From an uncultured Pirellulaceae bacterium (GTDB taxonomy: Bacteria; Planctomycetota; Planctomycetia; Pirellulales; Pirellulaceae), in the NCBI GenBank assembly GCA_947258905.1, contig CAMYKF010000084.1, positions 1-6,314 on the forward strand: DNA of 6,314 nt, in the 5' to 3' direction. The position numbers and the translations under genes were made by a program. Below, piece after piece: positions 5,638 to 6,314 of this stretch (position 1 is its first letter; every line of letters starts with the position of its first letter). The notes under the pieces are model-generated. The model searched no databases and was not told the origin of the DNA. It saw nothing but the letters and a program-made list of their open reading frames with translations.

Positions 5638-5700
5638 CCTTCGAAAATCCTTGTTCGACATTCCGCGGTTTTTCTTCGTGCCGCCGTGCCTCGGTGGTTA
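5638..5700 (+). repeat. Composite degenerate intergenic repeat, copy 2
   Basis: CCTTCGAAAATCCTTG and GTTCGACATTCCGCGG (5638-5668) match the GTTCGACATTC family at 4531, 4653 and 3330. They continue into 8-nt degenerate units CGTGCCGC, CGTGCCTC, GGTGGTTA (5677-5700). Together with 5601-5624 this repeats the arrangement at 3269-3370. The antisense reading gives TTEARRHEE, again a typical spurious peptide. Confidence 0.6.
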
Positions 5701-5726
5701 CCATCCGAACCTGCAACCGGAGCTGT

Positions 5727-5755
5727 TTGTCCAGAAACGCAGAATCCGCTACAAT
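5727..5755 (+). promoter_or_regulatory. Promoter of tRNA-Val
   Basis: TTGTCC (5727-5732), a 17-nt spacer and TACAAT (5750-5755) lie 14 bp before the tRNA 5' end. Initiation near 5762 would leave a very short 5' leader. The optimal spacing and position make this convincing. Confidence 0.7.
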
Positions 5756-5769
5756 TCCGGGTCCCCAAA

Positions 5770-5843
5770 GGGCGGTTAGCTCAGCTGGCTAGAGCGCCAC
5801 GTTGACATCGTGGAGGTCGTTGGTTCAAGTCCAATACCGCCCA
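5770..5843 (+). tRNA. tRNA-Val (anticodon GAC)
   Basis: A full cloverleaf of 74 nt. The acceptor stem GGGCGGT/ACCGCCC is perfect, with discriminator A5843. The D-stem is GCTC/GAGC with GG in the loop. The anticodon stem CCACG/CGTGG closes loop TTGACAT, giving anticodon GAC (5804-5806), which reads GUC and GUU. The variable loop is AGGTC. The T-arm is GTTGG-TTCAAGT-CCAAT with one G-T pair. CCA is not encoded (CTT follows), so it must be added by the nucleotidyltransferase. It is a single gene, with its own promoter upstream and a terminator downstream. Confidence 0.97.
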
Positions 5844-5849
5844 CTTGAT

Positions 5850-5883
5850 AAGGTCCCAGGCCGTAATGGTTTTGGACCTTTTT
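5850..5883 (+). terminator. Intrinsic terminator after tRNA-Val
   Basis: AAGGTCC (5850-5856), a 17-nt loop and GGACCTT (5874-5880) form a perfect 7-bp stem followed by TTT, making TTTTT with the stem end. It starts 7 nt after the tRNA 3' end. Confidence 0.7.
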
Positions 5884-5952
5884 CCTATTGAAGGCGATTC
5901 GTTTTCTCTCCTACAGTTTCGCTACCGGTCCGCCCGCAGGGGATGGTGTAAC

Positions 5953-5975
5953 AACACGAAGCGACGTGTTTTTTT
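5953..5975 (+). terminator. Second intrinsic-terminator-like hairpin
   Basis: AACACG-AAGCGA-CGTGTT forms a perfect 6-bp stem (5953-5970) running into seven Ts (5969-5975). It is oriented for plus-strand transcription. It could be a back-up terminator for the tRNA or end an unrecognised short transcript. The stretch between the two terminators has no credible gene. Confidence 0.5.
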
Positions 5976-6232
5976 GATTGCACGAAAGAACTCAACTCGG
6001 TCTACCCGGCGATCACTGCCGTTGTAGCGGGTTAGTTGGCTTGTCTCTTCTGCCATTGTGCAATATGGAATCCCGACCAGGGCCCGCATCGATAGCGATA
6101 CAAGAGTCTCTTCACGCTTCGCCATTGCACGGCGACCATCGAACAATCGCTTTACCAGACAAACGCTTTACCAGACAAAGAAAGTGCCTCGATTTTGCGA
6201 GCTAATGTCTTCGGGGGCGCAACTGCTGGCAA
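5976..6232. other. Non-coding stretch after the tRNA
   Basis: No reading frame here has a ribosome binding site or recognisable similarity. The longest ones, about 75 codons on either strand, look like chance. The composition seems less GC-rich than the genes to the left (by eye). The only structure I see is the 16-bp tandem duplication at 6148-6179. No tRNA-end repeat or integrase suggestive of an integrated element is visible. Confidence 0.5.
6148..6179 (+). repeat. Exact 16-bp tandem duplication
   Basis: CGCTTTACCAGACAAA occurs twice head to tail without mismatch (6148-6163 and 6164-6179), suggesting a recent slippage duplication or a paired binding site. It lies about 55 bp upstream of the -35 box of the promoter at 6233-6261. 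Confidence 0.9.
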
Positions 6233-6261
6233 TTCTCAGGCTGGTCCTGAAAACTTATAAT
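6233..6261 (+). promoter_or_regulatory. Putative sigma70 promoter of the right-edge gene
   Basis: TTCTCA (6233-6238), a 17-nt spacer and a perfect TATAAT (6256-6261). Initiation near 6268 would give a leader of about 33 nt before ATG 6301. Confidence 0.6.
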
Positions 6262-6300
6262 CGTTCAGCCAAACAGGAACCAACCGATGGAGATAGAGTG

Positions 6301-6314
6301 ATGTCGAAGGACGC
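6301..6314 (+). CDS. Start of an unidentified gene, cut by the window edge
   Basis: ATG at 6301 follows GGAG (6289-6292) with 8-nt spacing and lies downstream of a good promoter. Only MSKD and part of a fifth codon are visible, so the product cannot be named. An in-frame GTG directly before (6298) is an alternative start. A second ATG at 6287, itself 8 nt after AGGA, opens a four-codon frame (MEIE) whose TGA overlaps ATG 6301. Confidence 0.45.

Noticed and set aside
5481..5700. CRISPR array
   Set aside because: The repeats are 7-9 nt, degenerate and without spacers.
5507..5716. Small minus-strand protein with TTEARRHEE and EDAETRR peptides
   Set aside because: These peptides are translations of degenerate 8- and 9-nt repeats and recur as spurious hypothetical proteins; no ribosome binding site was seen.
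5770..6179. tRNA-Val as an integration site with a mobile element to its right
   Set aside because: No duplicate of the tRNA 3' end and no integrase or transposase remnant is visible in the following 470 bases.

Overview
The window looks like a chromosomal housekeeping segment from a planctomycete, probably Pirellulales-like. That assignment is an inference. It rests on the style of the ThrRS and IF3 proteins, a response regulator fused to an RsbW-type ATPase domain, an MtfA-type peptidase, and intergenic DNA full of short dispersed repeats of a kind I associate with planctomycete genomes. No plasmid, phage, IS element or CRISPR array is visible.

Layout. On the minus strand thrS (993-3074) is followed by infC (180-677), the classical threonyl-tRNA synthetase / initiation factor IF3 pair. 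On the plus strand, divergent from thrS, lies a response regulator with a C-terminal GHKL/HATPase domain (3445-4350). Convergent to it, on the minus strand, is an mtfA-family zinc peptidase (4700-5473). A plus-strand tRNA-Val(GAC) at 5770-5843 has its own promoter and a terminator. The last ~430 bases hold a second terminator-like hairpin, a 16-bp tandem duplication, and a promoter plus ribosome binding site for a gene that runs off the right edge (from 6301).

The most interesting observation concerns the starts of thrS and infC. In infC an in-frame TGA lies four codons upstream of an ATC that follows a good Shine-Dalgarno sequence. No ATG, GTG or TTG occurs before the conserved IF3 N-terminus is already under way, so an AUC start is practically forced. 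In thrS the only in-frame ATG lacks a ribosome binding site and falls inside a good sigma70-type promoter, while an ATT lies 7 nt after AGGAG and just before the TGS domain. IF3 is known to discriminate against AUU/AUC starts and to autoregulate its own AUU-started gene in E. coli. Here IF3 may therefore control both its own synthesis and that of the adjacent synthetase.

The intergenic stretches are the second point of interest. They carry several repeat families: a two-hairpin element (2 copies), a 'GTTCGACATTC' phrase (4 copies, all in the same orientation), a 25-bp inverted repeat, and a ~220-bp stack of degenerate tandem repeats whose period changes from 7 to 9 to 8 nt.
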